DNA of 64,000 nucleotides, from the NCBI RefSeq assembly GCF_023630705.1, contig NZ_JALQEM010000031.1:124001-188000 (forward strand). Reading direction: 5' to 3'. Source of the stretch: Caballeronia sp. GAFFF1. Its GTDB lineage: Bacteria; Pseudomonadota; Gammaproteobacteria; Burkholderiales; Burkholderiaceae. The notes beneath the pieces were generated by a model, which saw nothing but the letters and a program-made list of their open reading frames with translations, was not told the origin of the DNA and did not search any database. Positions 17,374 through 27,377 of this stretch are shown piece by piece; the first letter of the stretch is position 1, and every line of letters starts with the position of its first letter. Position numbers and translations under genes: made by a program.

Positions 17374-18465
17374 TTACTTCGGGTGAGTTGCGATGAAGCT
17401 CTTGACTGCCGTGAAAGCCGGCTTCTGGGTCTTGCCGTCGCTCTGCATCAAGCCGTACGCGCCTTCACTGTCGTCATACATCTCGAAAGCCTGAATCGAC
17501 TGAATGTTGTACTTGGCTGCGTTGTTGTAGAACTGCTGCATCATCAGGCTGCCGGTCATGTACGACGCAATGGACGAGTACGTGCCATAGGTGGGACGAA
17601 CGCCGTATTCGTTGATCCAGATCGGCTTACCCATCGACTGAAGTACGCCGAGGACGTCGTGGCAACCCGTGTTGCCGCAGGCGTGGGTCATGTCACCCTG
17701 GTCGGAGTACCAGTGCCACGCCGTGATGTCCCAGTTGACGGTCGGGTGACCATGCGTGCCGTCCGGCTGCGAGCCGTCTGCGAGCATCTGGAAGAACGCG
17801 GTGTGCTTCCACGTTCCGTCGACGATGATCTTCGCCGAGCTGTTGACCGACTTCACGCCGGCGATCATGCCGCGGATCGCGCCGCGCGCGATGGTGAACG
17901 GCTGATTGCTGTACTGGTTCCAGACATTGCCGTCGTAGTTGCCGGCGAGCGTGTGGGCTTCCATCTCATTGCCCACTTCGTAGTACGTGTAGTTGTACGT
18001 TTGCGCCGTCTGCTGGCCGAGCGTGTAGCCGGCGTTGTAGGCCGCTTGCTCGCTGTTGTAGTTCAGGCCAAGCATGATCACCGGATAAACCTGCACGCCG
18101 CCTGCGGCGAACGTCTTCGCAACCGTAGCGACAACCTTTGCCGAAGCCTGGCTGTAGACGTCGTTGCGATAGATCTTCACACCGAGGCTTTGGAGCTGGG
18201 CGAGCTGCGTTGCGTACGCGGTGCTGTCATACGCGCCGCCGTTCGTGATGTGGCCGTTCACGCCATAGAAGATCGAGCCGGTGGTCGCTGCCTTGTCCGT
18301 TGCCTGCGGCAGATCGGCGGACTTGTTGGTTGCGGCATCGACAGCAGCTTCACCACCGCCGCCGCAGGCCGCGAGCATCGCGCTCAGGACCACTGCGGCT
18401 GCGAACGTTGCAGCTTTGGATTTGGCGAGGAAGTTCAGGGATTGCGTCGCTTGATTGTTGTTCAT
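17374..18465 (-). CDS. Glycoside-hydrolase-like lipoprotein, paralogue of 5774-6988
   Basis: 363 residues from the ATG at 18465 (a GTG two codons earlier is possible). Sec-type signal with lipobox LAAC (Cys34) and a short Gly stretch, then FYGVNGH, YYEVGNEME with acid/base Glu167, and IWINEYGVRP with nucleophile candidate Glu286. It aligns along its length with the Tat-type protein at 5774-6988, including ITAWHWYSDQGD versus FTTYHWYESSGD and the C-terminal FIATHPK versus FVATNPV. Likely acts on a polysaccharide at the cell surface. It ends just before a strong terminator. Confidence 0.78.
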   Translation of the reverse strand: MNNNQATQSLNFLAKSKAATFAAAVVLSAMLAACGGGGEAAVDAATNKSADLPQATDKAATTGSIFYGVNGHITNGGAYDSTAYATQLAQLQSLGVKIYRNDVYSQASAKVVATVAKTFAAGGVQVYPVIMLGLNYNSEQAAYNAGYTLGQQTAQTYNYTYYEVGNEMEAHTLAGNYDGNVWNQYSNQPFTIARGAIRGMIAGVKSVNSSAKIIVDGTWKHTAFFQMLADGSQPDGTHGHPTVNWDITAWHWYSDQGDMTHACGNTGCHDVLGVLQSMGKPIWINEYGVRPTYGTYSSIASYMTGSLMMQQFYNNAAKYNIQSIQAFEMYDDSEGAYGLMQSDGKTQKPAFTAVKSFIATHPK

Positions 18466-19047
18466 GATCACTTGGCAGTACTAAGGAGCGAGCATTCGCT
18501 CGCAGAGTTGATGTAGGTTGCCGACATGTCATGCCGACGACCAAGAACGTATTTCGCTTAACTGGGGAACCGGTTCGGTCGCACTGCTTTGAACCGGCCG
18601 TCGAGCTATGCCTGGTTCCTATCGCGCTGGCGTGGACGCCAGCAAACGATTGCCTGCCGAGGAAGGCCAATGACCGCGCTGCGGATGGTCACCGATGCAA
18701 AACTGGTTCAAGGGTATTACTTACCGACTCATGCTGTGAACCGCTTCGTTTAAGGCATCCTTTTCCGAATCGGTCAGCACGGAAGCAAGGTTATCGTCTA
18801 ATGAGATGGCTGTAAACACACATTTCAGAAAAAAATTCGTCTGAAATTATTCAGCAGGAAGAAACTTCCGAAACGGATATTGTTGCCAGCGCGACACACG
18901 TTTGCCGCATTAGCGGCGTTCGTAGGTGCCTAATCCGACCGCGCTCACGCTGACTATTAGGGTTATTGAGTATTCGTATGTAGAGAAGCATGAGGCCGTA
19001 GCAGACCTAATGTCTCGATTGAACGCTTGAGACGGTTCGCCAATGCG
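18466..19047. other. Long AT-richer intergenic stretch
   Basis: About 580 bases between the glycoside hydrolase start and the PAP2 gene end, with no supported gene. It contains an inverted repeat ATTTCAG (18822-18828) and CTGAAAT (18841-18847) with a 12-nt AT-rich spacer. Base composition is clearly lower in GC than the neighbours. It probably carries the promoter of the glycoside hydrolase gene. Confidence 0.4.
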
Positions 19048-19743
19048 CTAAAGCATCTTGTGCAAGGCGATCGCAAGCAATCGCGGCTCATCGAACATCG
19101 TGGCGAGTTCGAAGAAGAAGAGGAAAGCGAACATAGCCGCCGTGCCCGGTCGTCGCTGCATCCAGTTCACGATACGCGGGGCAAATCGCGTCCTGACCGG
19201 ATCAGGGGTCATGAAGATGACGACAGCCGTGCCGATCAGCGCGCCTGCAACCACATCGGAGGGATAGTGAAGCCCGACATACACGCGAGGCAAGCAGATC
19301 AACAGCACGCATTGAAGAACGGCCAGCACACCGATCCATCGCCAGACGAGGAAGATGCCCACTGCGACCGACATCCATAGCGCTGCGTGGTCGCTCGGGA
19401 ATGAGCTCCATAGTCGCAGATGGTTGCTCGCGTGGCTCGCGTCCGGAAAGCTGGAAGCAAAACTCGGCGTATACATCGGCCGTAGCCGGAACGGCAGGAC
19501 GAGCGCGAGGAGGCGTCCGACGGCGAAGGCAAGCAGCGCAGACAACACAATCGCGACCACCATCTCTCGACGGTAACTCAACGTACTACCCTGCTTGAAC
19601 CAGATCGCCCACAGGATGGCGAGCGGAATGAGCCCCTTGAACAAATAGAATTCCGCCACGACGCCAGCCGCGTGAACGAACAGGCCCGACGAAGGAAGAG
19701 CATGCAGCAGCCAAATTTGAATCGTTGAGTCAAGAGCGTTCAC
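19048..19743 (-). CDS. PAP2-family membrane phosphatase
   Basis: 231 residues; the start is a GTG at 19743 with a GGAG site upstream. The three phosphatase motifs are visible: a degenerate RLLALVLPFRLRP first motif, SSFPSDHA, and PRVYVGLHYPSDVVAG with the catalytic His and Asp. Six hydrophobic segments place the active site at the periplasmic face. Relatives act on undecaprenyl pyrophosphate, phosphatidic acid or lipid A phosphates; which of these is not clear. Isolated gene, same strand as the glycoside hydrolase. Confidence 0.88.
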   Translation of the reverse strand: MNALDSTIQIWLLHALPSSGLFVHAAGVVAEFYLFKGLIPLAILWAIWFKQGSTLSYRREMVVAIVLSALLAFAVGRLLALVLPFRLRPMYTPSFASSFPDASHASNHLRLWSSFPSDHAALWMSVAVGIFLVWRWIGVLAVLQCVLLICLPRVYVGLHYPSDVVAGALIGTAVVIFMTPDPVRTRFAPRIVNWMQRRPGTAAMFAFLFFFELATMFDEPRLLAIALHKML

Positions 19744-19907
19744 GCAGTTTCGTCTCCGTACGTTTTAATAGTTATTCGACACTACCGGCAACGCATACTT
19801 CGACGCTGGACCTTATGAAGCGCTCAACGCCGTCATGCGTAGACGGCAGAGACCTTGATTCTTATGCGTTCATTTACCCCGCGTTCCGCCATGGCGCATG
19901 GCTTGAA

Positions 19908-22076
19908 TCAACTACGCACGCAGTTCTTCACGACCGATCGCAGTTCGTTGATGTCGAATGGTTTGGCAAGGATAACAACATCGGCTTCGGATGCGCGCCT
20001 CAATTCCTGCGCATAGCCGGTCATGAGCGCGATCATCTGATCCGGCCAACGGTCCCGCACGTACTCGGCGAGATCGAGTCCATCCAGCTTGCCGGGCATC
20101 TGAACATCGGAGAGCACGAGGTCAGCGTGGTATCCGCTTTCCAGCAAGGCGATCGCACTGTCGGCCGTCAACTCATGCCGCACATTGCAGCCGAAGACGT
20201 CCAGCACCGCGGCAATGCCATCGGCGACGCTCTGGTTGTCTTCGACTAAAAGCACGCTCACGCCGGAAGCCAGCACGTCAGCCGCCTCCTCTTGAACCGG
20301 CTCGGCAGCGGGCTCCGCGCAACCCTCTTCGCCCTCGATACGCGGCAGGTAGATGCTGATCGTCGTCCCGCGGTCAGGCGCGCTCTCTATGCGCGCGGTG
20401 CCGCCCGACTGTTCGCATGTCGCCATGACTTGCGCGAGTCCCAGCCCGGTGCCGGCTCCCTTTGCCTTCGTGGTGAAGAGCGGCTCGAATGCGCGTCGCA
20501 GCACTGCATCGGTCATGCCTTTGCCGGTATCGGTGAAGCGAAGCAGAACATAGTCGCCGGGCGGCAAGTCGAATGTCCGCTCCGATAGCCTAATGGATTC
20601 GCATCGCACAGTGAATTTTCCGCCGTCGGGCATGGCGTCTTTCGCGTTGACGCAGAGATTGATCACGGCCGCTTCGAGCTCCACGGGATCGACCATCACG
20701 CTGTCTCTACGACTCGTCAACTGGAGGTCCAGCTCCACCTGTTCACCTAGCGATGTCTCGATGAGATCACGCATGGTCTCGAGCCATTCGCACACATTCA
20801 GGCACTCGAGCTTCACCGGCTGCTTGCGCGCGACGCTCATCAGGCGACGCGCGAGTCCTTGCGCGCCTTTCGCCGCATGCTGAACAGCCAACACTTCTTT
20901 CTCGAGATTCGTGTAGTGCTTGCGTCGCGCAAGCTCCACGTTGGCGTTCACGACCATCAAGAGATTGTTGAAGTCATGTGCGACATTGGCGACGAGATTA
21001 CCGAGCGCGCCCATGCGGCGCAGTTGCCGGTTCGACTCTTCGGCCGACACGCGTCGGCTGACTTCGGCATGCCACTTGTGCCACGCTATTTCCTCTTCGC
21101 CGAGCCTTCGCAACGACATCCAGAGCAGCACCCATACGACGACACAAGGAACGAGCAATATGGTCGTGATGGCGAGCAGATTGGCGCGCCACTTCGCGGC
21201 AATGGAAGCGGTCTCGATGCCTGCCAGGACATACATCGGATAGGCGCCCACGCGCCGGTAAGCGAGCACTCGTTCGCGCCCGTCGACAGGAGATACCGAA
21301 AGCAGATGCCCGAACCGCGCGTTTTCTTCCATCGCATGCTTGATTCCGGAATCCGCCGCCGACGTCGCTTGAGGCCGCGAATTAGGGAAGCGCGCCAATA
21401 TTCCGCCATCGGCGCGATACAGGCCGATGAGAACGAAAGGCTCATCACCAGTCAGTTCGCGATAGAAGTCGAGAAAGTACTGTTGTCGAAGCGCAATTGA
21501 CAATACGCCGAGCGACCTGCCCTCCTTATCGACCCATGAAGTGCTTACCGTGAACACGTTGCTGCCGGTAAGGAAGCCGGGTTGCGCCAGCGCGATATGA
21601 GGTTCCCCTCGCGCATGCGATGCCGCCTGTAGCGTTTCGCTTCCACTGATCGACACATTGGGAACCGGGTAGAAGCGGCTACTCGCAAGCAACTGTCCCG
21701 GTGCGCTGTAGACCGCGGCGCTTGCAATCTGTGGAAAGCGGCCGACTATCGCGTTGAGCGATTCATGAACGGTCTTTTCTTCACGGGCGATCCAGTCCGG
21801 TCTCTGCTCGCCCACGAGTTCGGCGATACGGTCGAGCACTTCTGCGTTGAGACCTTGCACGGTCGCGGCCTGCTCTTCGGCAACTCGCGTCAGGCGGTCC
21901 ACTTGGTCGAATGCTTCGGATAGCCTGCGATGGTAGTCGAACCAGGCGTACCCGCTCACGCAAACAAGAGGGCCGAGTACCGACATGACCGCGAGAAGGA
22001 CGATGATCGCGCGCGTCGCCGCAAAGTTCCGATGCGGAGGCGGTAGCTCCAGAGAGACTTCGTCTTCTTCGTCCAT
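19908..22076 (-). CDS. Hybrid sensor histidine kinase with receiver domain
   Basis: 722 residues: transmembrane helix 22-45, large periplasmic sensor region 46-297 with double-Cache-like character, second helix 298-321, then a HisKA domain with phospho-acceptor His367 in VAHDFNNLL, an HATPase domain (N-box NLCVNAKDAM 473-482, GTGLGLAQV), and a C-terminal receiver with Asp657 in LVLSDVQMPG. The HDFNN-type box is common in kinases that pass phosphate to, or remove it from, their own receiver. No separate response regulator is adjacent, so the output partner is unknown. Confidence 0.92.
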   Translation of the reverse strand: MDEEDEVSLELPPPHRNFAATRAIIVLLAVMSVLGPLVCVSGYAWFDYHRRLSEAFDQVDRLTRVAEEQAATVQGLNAEVLDRIAELVGEQRPDWIAREEKTVHESLNAIVGRFPQIASAAVYSAPGQLLASSRFYPVPNVSISGSETLQAASHARGEPHIALAQPGFLTGSNVFTVSTSWVDKEGRSLGVLSIALRQQYFLDFYRELTGDEPFVLIGLYRADGGILARFPNSRPQATSAADSGIKHAMEENARFGHLLSVSPVDGRERVLAYRRVGAYPMYVLAGIETASIAAKWRANLLAITTILLVPCVVVWVLLWMSLRRLGEEEIAWHKWHAEVSRRVSAEESNRQLRRMGALGNLVANVAHDFNNLLMVVNANVELARRKHYTNLEKEVLAVQHAAKGAQGLARRLMSVARKQPVKLECLNVCEWLETMRDLIETSLGEQVELDLQLTSRRDSVMVDPVELEAAVINLCVNAKDAMPDGGKFTVRCESIRLSERTFDLPPGDYVLLRFTDTGKGMTDAVLRRAFEPLFTTKAKGAGTGLGLAQVMATCEQSGGTARIESAPDRGTTISIYLPRIEGEEGCAEPAAEPVQEEAADVLASGVSVLLVEDNQSVADGIAAVLDVFGCNVRHELTADSAIALLESGYHADLVLSDVQMPGKLDGLDLAEYVRDRWPDQMIALMTGYAQELRRASEADVVILAKPFDINELRSVVKNCVRS

Positions 22077-22353
22077 TGTGCAATCCGTCCTTGCACAGAC
22101 GCGCGTGAGTTCGGGTCACACGCATCACGGGATACCGTCGAGAGAGAACGCCTCGATGATCCGACTATATAGCGATTTCAGCAGTCGGACCTTATCTGCG
22201 AGCAAGAGTCATGCAGCAGCGGACGCTGGCCGCCCAGCGAGTGTTGAATTGCGCGGGAAACGCATGTTACGCGGTGAAGGCTTTGAAAGGGAAGACGCGA
22301 TGCGAGCCGCGGCCGTTCTTCTTGCCGACCGACCGCCTGACCGCCGCATCGCG

Positions 22354-23388
22354 TCATTTATAGCCGATAACCATGGAATCGGGCCCGACGAGATGCTCGA
22401 CGCGTATGTTGCAAAAGCCGGTCTGCTCCATCCATTCGCGGCATTGCGCGCCGGTGTAATCGAAGCCGCCCGGCGTCTCGATCAGCATGTTCAGACTCAT
22501 GAGCAAGCCGAACGCATTCTTGCGGCGCTCGTCGTCGATGACCGCGTCGTAGACGATAAGCGCGCCGCCCGGCGGCAGCGCCGCATGGCATTTGCCGAGA
22601 AGTTCGAGCTTTTGCGGCAGCGCCCAGTCGTGCAGGATGTGCCCCATGACGAGGACATCCGCCGACGGGCAATCGTCCTTGAAGAAGTCGCCCGGATAGA
22701 AGCGCAGTCGGTCGCTCAGGCCCTGCGCGGCGATGTATTCCTCGAAGACCGGGCCGACGGCCGGCAAGTCGAAGCCGCCCCCCGTCAGATGCGGATGCGC
22801 CATTGCCACTTGCACGGGCAGCGCGCCCTGCGCCGCGCCGATATCGATGAACGTGCTGTAATCGCCCCAGGAGAACTTCTGGGCGATGGCGCGAGCCGTA
22901 CCGAGGCTCACGCCCGTCATGCCCTGAAGGAAGCCGCGCAACGACGCCTGATCGCGATAGATCGCGTCGAACGGATTGCCGCCGCGCTTCGCCTCGTTCT
23001 GCGGCAGACCGGTCACGAGCGCTTCGGTCAGCGCTCCCCAGAACGGATAGAGTCGCGCGTTGGCCATCTCCAGCAATCCGCCGACATAACAAGGCTTGGA
23101 CCTGTCGAGAAAGAGATCGGTGTCGGCCTTGTTGCTGTAGACGGTCCCTTCGCGGTCGAGCAAGCCGAGCGCGACGAGAGCATCGAGGAAGTCGCTCGCT
23201 GCGCGTGGATGCAGCCCGAGGGCTTCGGCCAGTTCCGCCCCTTCCCGCGGACCGGACGCCAGTTGCGTGAAGACACCGAGTTCGACCGCAGACAGCAGCG
23301 TCTTCGACGCCCAGAAGCCCATGCCTATTTGTAGAAGCCTCTCGGGAGAAGGCTGATCGGTGGTGACGGGCGACGGCGCCTTGTTCAT
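22354..23388 (-). CDS. SAM-dependent O-methyltransferase (plant-type OMT family 2)
   Basis: 344 residues. N-terminal dimerisation winged-helix region (about 15-100: [37 protein letters not shown]), then the Rossmann methyltransferase domain with [16 protein letters not shown] as the SAM loop, a GDFF motif and HILHDW, whose His is the usual catalytic base. Bacterial relatives methylate hydroxyls of polyketides, phenols and similar compounds. The SAM loop reads GAAQG where many members have GGGxG. No biosynthetic genes adjoin it, so its substrate is open. Confidence 0.88.
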   Translation of the reverse strand: MNKAPSPVTTDQPSPERLLQIGMGFWASKTLLSAVELGVFTQLASGPREGAELAEALGLHPRAASDFLDALVALGLLDREGTVYSNKADTDLFLDRSKPCYVGGLLEMANARLYPFWGALTEALVTGLPQNEAKRGGNPFDAIYRDQASLRGFLQGMTGVSLGTARAIAQKFSWGDYSTFIDIGAAQGALPVQVAMAHPHLTGGGFDLPAVGPVFEEYIAAQGLSDRLRFYPGDFFKDDCPSADVLVMGHILHDWALPQKLELLGKCHAALPPGGALIVYDAVIDDERRKNAFGLLMSLNMLIETPGGFDYTGAQCREWMEQTGFCNIRVEHLVGPDSMVIGYK

Positions 23389-23563
23389 ATCGCATCCTTC
23401 GTTCGATGAGGAATAACGTAAGGGGTGCTAAGGCCGGCTGAAAGCACAGCGTCCACTGTAGGCGCTGTGTCGTCTCGGATCAAGCGACGTATGTGGGCCG
23501 CCGCGCAGAGCGCGCAGGTTGCGACCTGCCGTTGCGCTATCCGCCGAGGCGCAGGCATTGCGG

Positions 23564-23597
23564 CCCGAACTGGCTTGAACTGGCCCGAACTGGCCCG
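23564..23597. repeat. Tandem 10-bp repeat upstream of the LysE-type exporter
   Basis: Three to four copies of a 10-bp unit CCCGAACTGG run in tandem (variants CTTGAACTGG and CCCGTAGAGG). The 10-bp period equals one DNA turn, so a protein reading the repeats would bind one face. It lies about 80 bp before the exporter start, so it may be a regulatory array. Confidence 0.55.
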
Positions 23598-23677
23598 TAG
23601 AGGCCGCAACGGATTGTCTCTGTTCAGACAGGTACCGCCTGCGGAAAACTCGGGCGAACCGACGCGAGAGATTCTCC

Positions 23678-24316
23678 ATGACCGCACAGACCTTCTTCGA
23701 CGCCAACCTGTTGCTCGCCTGGTCGGCCTACTTCGTAGGAACGGCCAGCCCCGGGCCGAGCAATCTGGCGATCATGTCCATCGCGAGCACGTCCGGCAGG
23801 CGCGCAGCCCTGGCGTTCGCGGCGGGCGTCATGTCCGGCTCGTTGACGTGGGCGGTGCTCGCCGCGCTCGGACTGTCGGCCGCGCTCGCCGCCTATTCCG
23901 GCTTCCTGGTCGCACTGAAGATGTGCGGCGGGGCGTATCTGCTGTGGCTCGCGTTGAAGTCGGCTCGCGCAGCGTGGCGTAAGCCGCTGCGTGCCGCTTC
24001 AACACATGCCCCGGTACCTCACGCGCGACGGCTCTATGCGCGCGGCGCGCTGTTGCATCTCACGAACCCGAAAGCCATTCTCGTGTGGATGTCGGTCGCC
24101 GCGCTCGGCTCATCGACCGCAACGCCGCCGATGCACACGCTGACTGTGGTCGCGGGCTGCCTGTGCATCGGCATGAGCGTCTTTGGCGGCTATGCGGTCT
24201 TGTTCTCGATGCCAGCGCCGCGCCGCCTGTACGCGCGCATGCAGCGCTACCTCGATGCGTGCCTCGCACTGGTATTCGGCGCAGCGGGCATCCGCTTGCT
24301 TACCTCGCGCGTCTGA
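23678..24316 (+). CDS. LysE/RhtB-family amino-acid exporter
   Basis: 212 residues with about six hydrophobic segments and the family start LLAWSAYFVGTASPGPSNLAIMSIA, which contains the conserved Pro-Gly-Pro of the first helix. LTNPKAILVWMSV is the second family mark. The protein exports amino acids or similar small metabolites across the inner membrane. It stands alone, convergent with the HTH-GAF gene 12 nt away; a tandem 10-bp repeat upstream may regulate it. The MocR or LysR regulator that often adjoins such genes is absent. Confidence 0.9.
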   Translation: MTAQTFFDANLLLAWSAYFVGTASPGPSNLAIMSIASTSGRRAALAFAAGVMSGSLTWAVLAALGLSAALAAYSGFLVALKMCGGAYLLWLALKSARAAWRKPLRAASTHAPVPHARRLYARGALLHLTNPKAILVWMSVAALGSSTATPPMHTLTVVAGCLCIGMSVFGGYAVLFSMPAPRRLYARMQRYLDACLALVFGAAGIRLLTSRV

Positions 24317-24328
24317 ACGACCGCGAGC

Positions 24329-25438
24329 TTACGCGCCCCTGTTCCAGCGATCCAGCCGCTTGCGCGTGACGAGCGCAATGCGGTTCGATGCAAGCGCCGC
24401 CAGATTGGCGAGGCGCCGCTTCTGCGTGGCGTCCATGACGCGCGGCTGCCGGTCGATGGCGCATAGCGCGCCGAGCGCGTTGCCCTCTGCGTCGCGCAAC
24501 GGTGCGCCGGCGTAGAAGCGAATGCGCGGCTCGTCCGTGACGAGCGGGTTCGCTTCGAAACGTGGATCGGCCGTCGCGTCCTCCACCACGAACGCATCGT
24601 TCTGCATGACCGTGAAGTTGCAGAACGCCCACGAGCGCGGCGTCTCATGCGCATTGAGCCCCCAGCGCGCCTTGAACCATTGGCGGTCCGGCGTGAGCAG
24701 CGTGATGAGGCTGATCGGCACGCGCAGCGTCTCCGCTGTGAGTTGCACGACCTCGTCGAACTCCGGATCGCTCGCCGAATCGACGAGTCCCGTGCGCTCG
24801 ACTGCCCGCAGGCGCGCGGCTTCGTTCGCGGCGACCGGATACGGCAACGCGTCCTGATCGCGCGAAGGCGCGAGCGACAGACACGCAACGAGCGCAGCGG
24901 CGAATGCGGGCTTGTCAGCAGGCGCTGGCAGCAACGCAATGCGCGACAGGCCGCCCAGGTCCGCTTCGAGTTGCGCTGCAGGCATGTCGGTGACGAGAAG
25001 CATGCGCATGTGCGCCAGATCGCGCGAATGCAGCAGCCGCCGGCACATCGACAGGCGCTCCCAGTCCCCGCGCATCAGTTCGACCGCGATCACGGCCGGC
25101 ATGGCGATGCCCGCGTCGAGCATCGCGTTGAGCGGGTCGCTCTGGCCGATGGCGCGCAACCCCGCTGCCGCGGCCGCTTCCACGTACGACGGCAACGCGG
25201 CTCCCGACGCGACGACGAGCGCCACAGCGTTCTCCGCTTGATTCGAGGCCGGCCGCCGGTTGCCGAGTTGCTCGCGCAACGCGTCGACCGCGCTCGCGCG
25301 CACGCGCCGGTGTCCGCCCGGCGTTTTCCACGATTCGATTTGCCCCTGCTCGATCCACGTTTGTGCTGTCTTCACCGAAACGCCGAGCCGAGCCGCGACG
25401 TCGCGCGTGGTGAGAATGGGATCGTCTTGCTTTGTCAT
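24329..25438 (-). CDS. Excisionase-type HTH protein fused to a GAF domain
   Basis: 369 residues from the ATG at 25438, which has an AAGGA site. The N-terminus is a MerR/excisionase-like winged helix (ILTTRDVAARLGVSVKTAQTWIEQG, then WKTPGGHRR; each part shown here is shortened), the middle (about 75-190) is a receiver-like Rossmann region without a clear phospho-acceptor, and the C-terminus is a GAF domain (LRVPISLITLLTPDRQWFKA, RFYAGAPLRDAEG). The GAF part is the type found in many signalling proteins. It probably binds DNA in response to a small ligand or redox state. Convergent with the exporter gene. Confidence 0.78.
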   Translation of the reverse strand: MTKQDDPILTTRDVAARLGVSVKTAQTWIEQGQIESWKTPGGHRRVRASAVDALREQLGNRRPASNQAENAVALVVASGAALPSYVEAAAAAGLRAIGQSDPLNAMLDAGIAMPAVIAVELMRGDWERLSMCRRLLHSRDLAHMRMLLVTDMPAAQLEADLGGLSRIALLPAPADKPAFAAALVACLSLAPSRDQDALPYPVAANEAARLRAVERTGLVDSASDPEFDEVVQLTAETLRVPISLITLLTPDRQWFKARWGLNAHETPRSWAFCNFTVMQNDAFVVEDATADPRFEANPLVTDEPRIRFYAGAPLRDAEGNALGALCAIDRQPRVMDATQKRRLANLAALASNRIALVTRKRLDRWNRGA

Positions 25439-25601
25439 GCGGTCCTTACGGTAAAGCGCGAACGAGGCGCAAACGATAGCTACCTTCAGATGAAAGCACA
25501 ATCGCCGAAATTGATAGAAATGGAAGTTTTCGCTTGCGCGATTTGTCGGTTAAATCTACGCTTAATACGCCATTTCGCTGTCTTTTTCGGTCTTCGGTCG
25601 C

Positions 25602-25634
25602 AATTACCACGCCTTCAATCAAAACATGGTAATT
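25602..25634. promoter_or_regulatory. Inverted repeat in the region before the chemoreceptor gene
   Basis: AATTACCA (25602-25609) and TGGTAATT (25627-25634) form a perfect 8-bp inverted repeat with 17 bp between. It sits in an AT-rich 318-base intergenic stretch between the divergent HTH-GAF gene and the chemoreceptor gene, so it may be an operator for either. No other gene is supported in that stretch. Confidence 0.4.
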
Positions 25635-25756
25635 ATGGCTGGCATCGTTGGCTTTGACAAGACGTCGACAATTGGTAAAAAAGGAAGTCTCTATAAACGA
25701 CGCGGGCGCACAACGCCTGCGGCGCCGAAGACCACGGCGAACACACAAAACACGCT

Positions 25757-27337
25757 ATGAACCTCAAAACCATGTCGGTCAAGGCAAAACTGGCCTTGTC
25801 ATTCTCGCTGCTAACGGCTGTCGTCCTGATCGTATCAGCGGTGTCCATCACTGCGCTCAGCGACGCGAATCAACGCTTCTTCGGCTTTGTCGAAGGCATC
25901 AACACCCGCGCGGCGTTGGCCGAACAGGTGCGTCAGGCGGTGGACCGGCGCGCGATCGCCGCGCGCAACATGGCGCTGGTCGCGACGCCTGGCGATTTCG
26001 ATCTCGAGAAGGCCGCCGAAGCGCAGGCGCAAGCCGATGTCTCCGCGCGCCTCGCCAAGCTCGACGCGATGATCGCGTCGGCGACCGACACGACCGAGAA
26101 GGCGCGCTCGCTCGTCGCCGAGATCAATCGAATCGAAGCGCTGTATGCGCCGGTCGCCCAGGCGATCGTCAACCTCGCGACCGAGCACCGTCAAGAGGAA
26201 GCCGTGCGCAAGATCAACGAAGACTGCCGCCCGTTGCTGGCCGCGCTCGTGAACGCCACCGACGCTTATTCCGCTTACACCCACGAGCGCGCCGAGACGC
26301 TCGTGGCCGAAGCTCACGAACACTTCGCGACGCAGCGGGCCATCCTCATCGCCATTTGCCTCGCGGCGGTAGCGGCTGCGGTGGCCGCGGGCGTCATCAT
26401 CACGCGCGGCCTGACGCGCGCGCTCGGCACCGAGCCGGCGACGCTCAAGGAAATCACGCAGCGCGTGGCGTCGGGCGATCTCAGCCCCGTCGCGATGACT
26501 CGCGCGGTGCCGGCGGGCAGCGTGCTCTCGTCGATGGACGCGATGCAAAAGAGCCTCGTCACGTTGATTGCCGAAGTGCGCACGGCGGCCGACAGCATCG
26601 CGACCGGCTCCATGCAGATCGCCTCGGGCAACGCCGACTTGTCGGCGCGCACGGAAGAGCAGGCGTCGTCGCTGGAGGAGACGGCGGCCAGCATGGAAGA
26701 GCTGACTTCGACGGTCCGCCAGAACGCCGACAACGCCCAGCAGGCCAGCACGCTGTCGAGCAATGCGTCGCATGTGGCGCAACAAGGCAATGCCGTGGTG
26801 ACGCGCGTCGTCGAAACCATGACGGCGATCAGCGAGAGCTCGACGAAGATCGCGGACATCATCGGCATTATCGAAGGCATTGCGTTCCAGACCAACATAC
26901 TGGCGTTGAACGCGGCAGTCGAGGCAGCGCGCGCGGGCGAACAGGGGCGCGGCTTTGCAGTGGTGGCGTCGGAAGTGCGCTCGCTTGCGCAACGCTCGTC
27001 GCATGCGGCTAAGGAGATCAAGGAACTGATCGGCGCGTCGGTGGCGAAGGTGGAAGCGGGCTTCGCGCTGGCGCAGGACGCAGGCACGACGATGAGCGAC
27101 GTGATGACCGCGGTGCGCCGCGTGTCGGACATCATGGACGAGATCGCGGCGGCGACGGGCGAACAGAGCCGCGGCATCGAGCAGGTCAATCAGGCAATCT
27201 CGCAGATGGACCGCGTCACGCAGCAGAACGCCGCGCTCGTCGAGCAGGCGGCTGCGGCATCGCAGGCGCTCGACCATCAGGGGCGTCATCTTTCGCAGAC
27301 GGTGTCGCAATTCCGCATCGAACACGCTGCGGCATGA
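25757..27337 (+). CDS. Methyl-accepting chemotaxis protein (four-helix-bundle sensor)
   Basis: 526 residues: N-terminal helix (about 9-31), periplasmic four-helix-bundle type sensor (32-190), second helix (about 195-217), HAMP region and the long signalling coiled coil. The hairpin tip [20 protein letters not shown] is perfectly typical and binds CheA/CheW. Ligand is unknown. The C-terminus (QFRIEHAAA) has no CheR-tethering pentapeptide. A GGDEF-EAL gene follows 40 nt downstream and could be co-transcribed. Confidence 0.95.
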   Translation: MNLKTMSVKAKLALSFSLLTAVVLIVSAVSITALSDANQRFFGFVEGINTRAALAEQVRQAVDRRAIAARNMALVATPGDFDLEKAAEAQAQADVSARLAKLDAMIASATDTTEKARSLVAEINRIEALYAPVAQAIVNLATEHRQEEAVRKINEDCRPLLAALVNATDAYSAYTHERAETLVAEAHEHFATQRAILIAICLAAVAAAVAAGVIITRGLTRALGTEPATLKEITQRVASGDLSPVAMTRAVPAGSVLSSMDAMQKSLVTLIAEVRTAADSIATGSMQIASGNADLSARTEEQASSLEETAASMEELTSTVRQNADNAQQASTLSSNASHVAQQGNAVVTRVVETMTAISESSTKIADIIGIIEGIAFQTNILALNAAVEAARAGEQGRGFAVVASEVRSLAQRSSHAAKEIKELIGASVAKVEAGFALAQDAGTTMSDVMTAVRRVSDIMDEIAAATGEQSRGIEQVNQAISQMDRVTQQNAALVEQAAAASQALDHQGRHLSQTVSQFRIEHAAA

Positions 27338-27377
27338 CGTACGCGCGGCGCGCGAAGACAGCCACTGAGAGGAAGTC

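Noticed and set aside
23564-23597. CRISPR-like array
   Set aside because: Units of 10 bp without spacers do not fit CRISPR; it is a simple tandem repeat.
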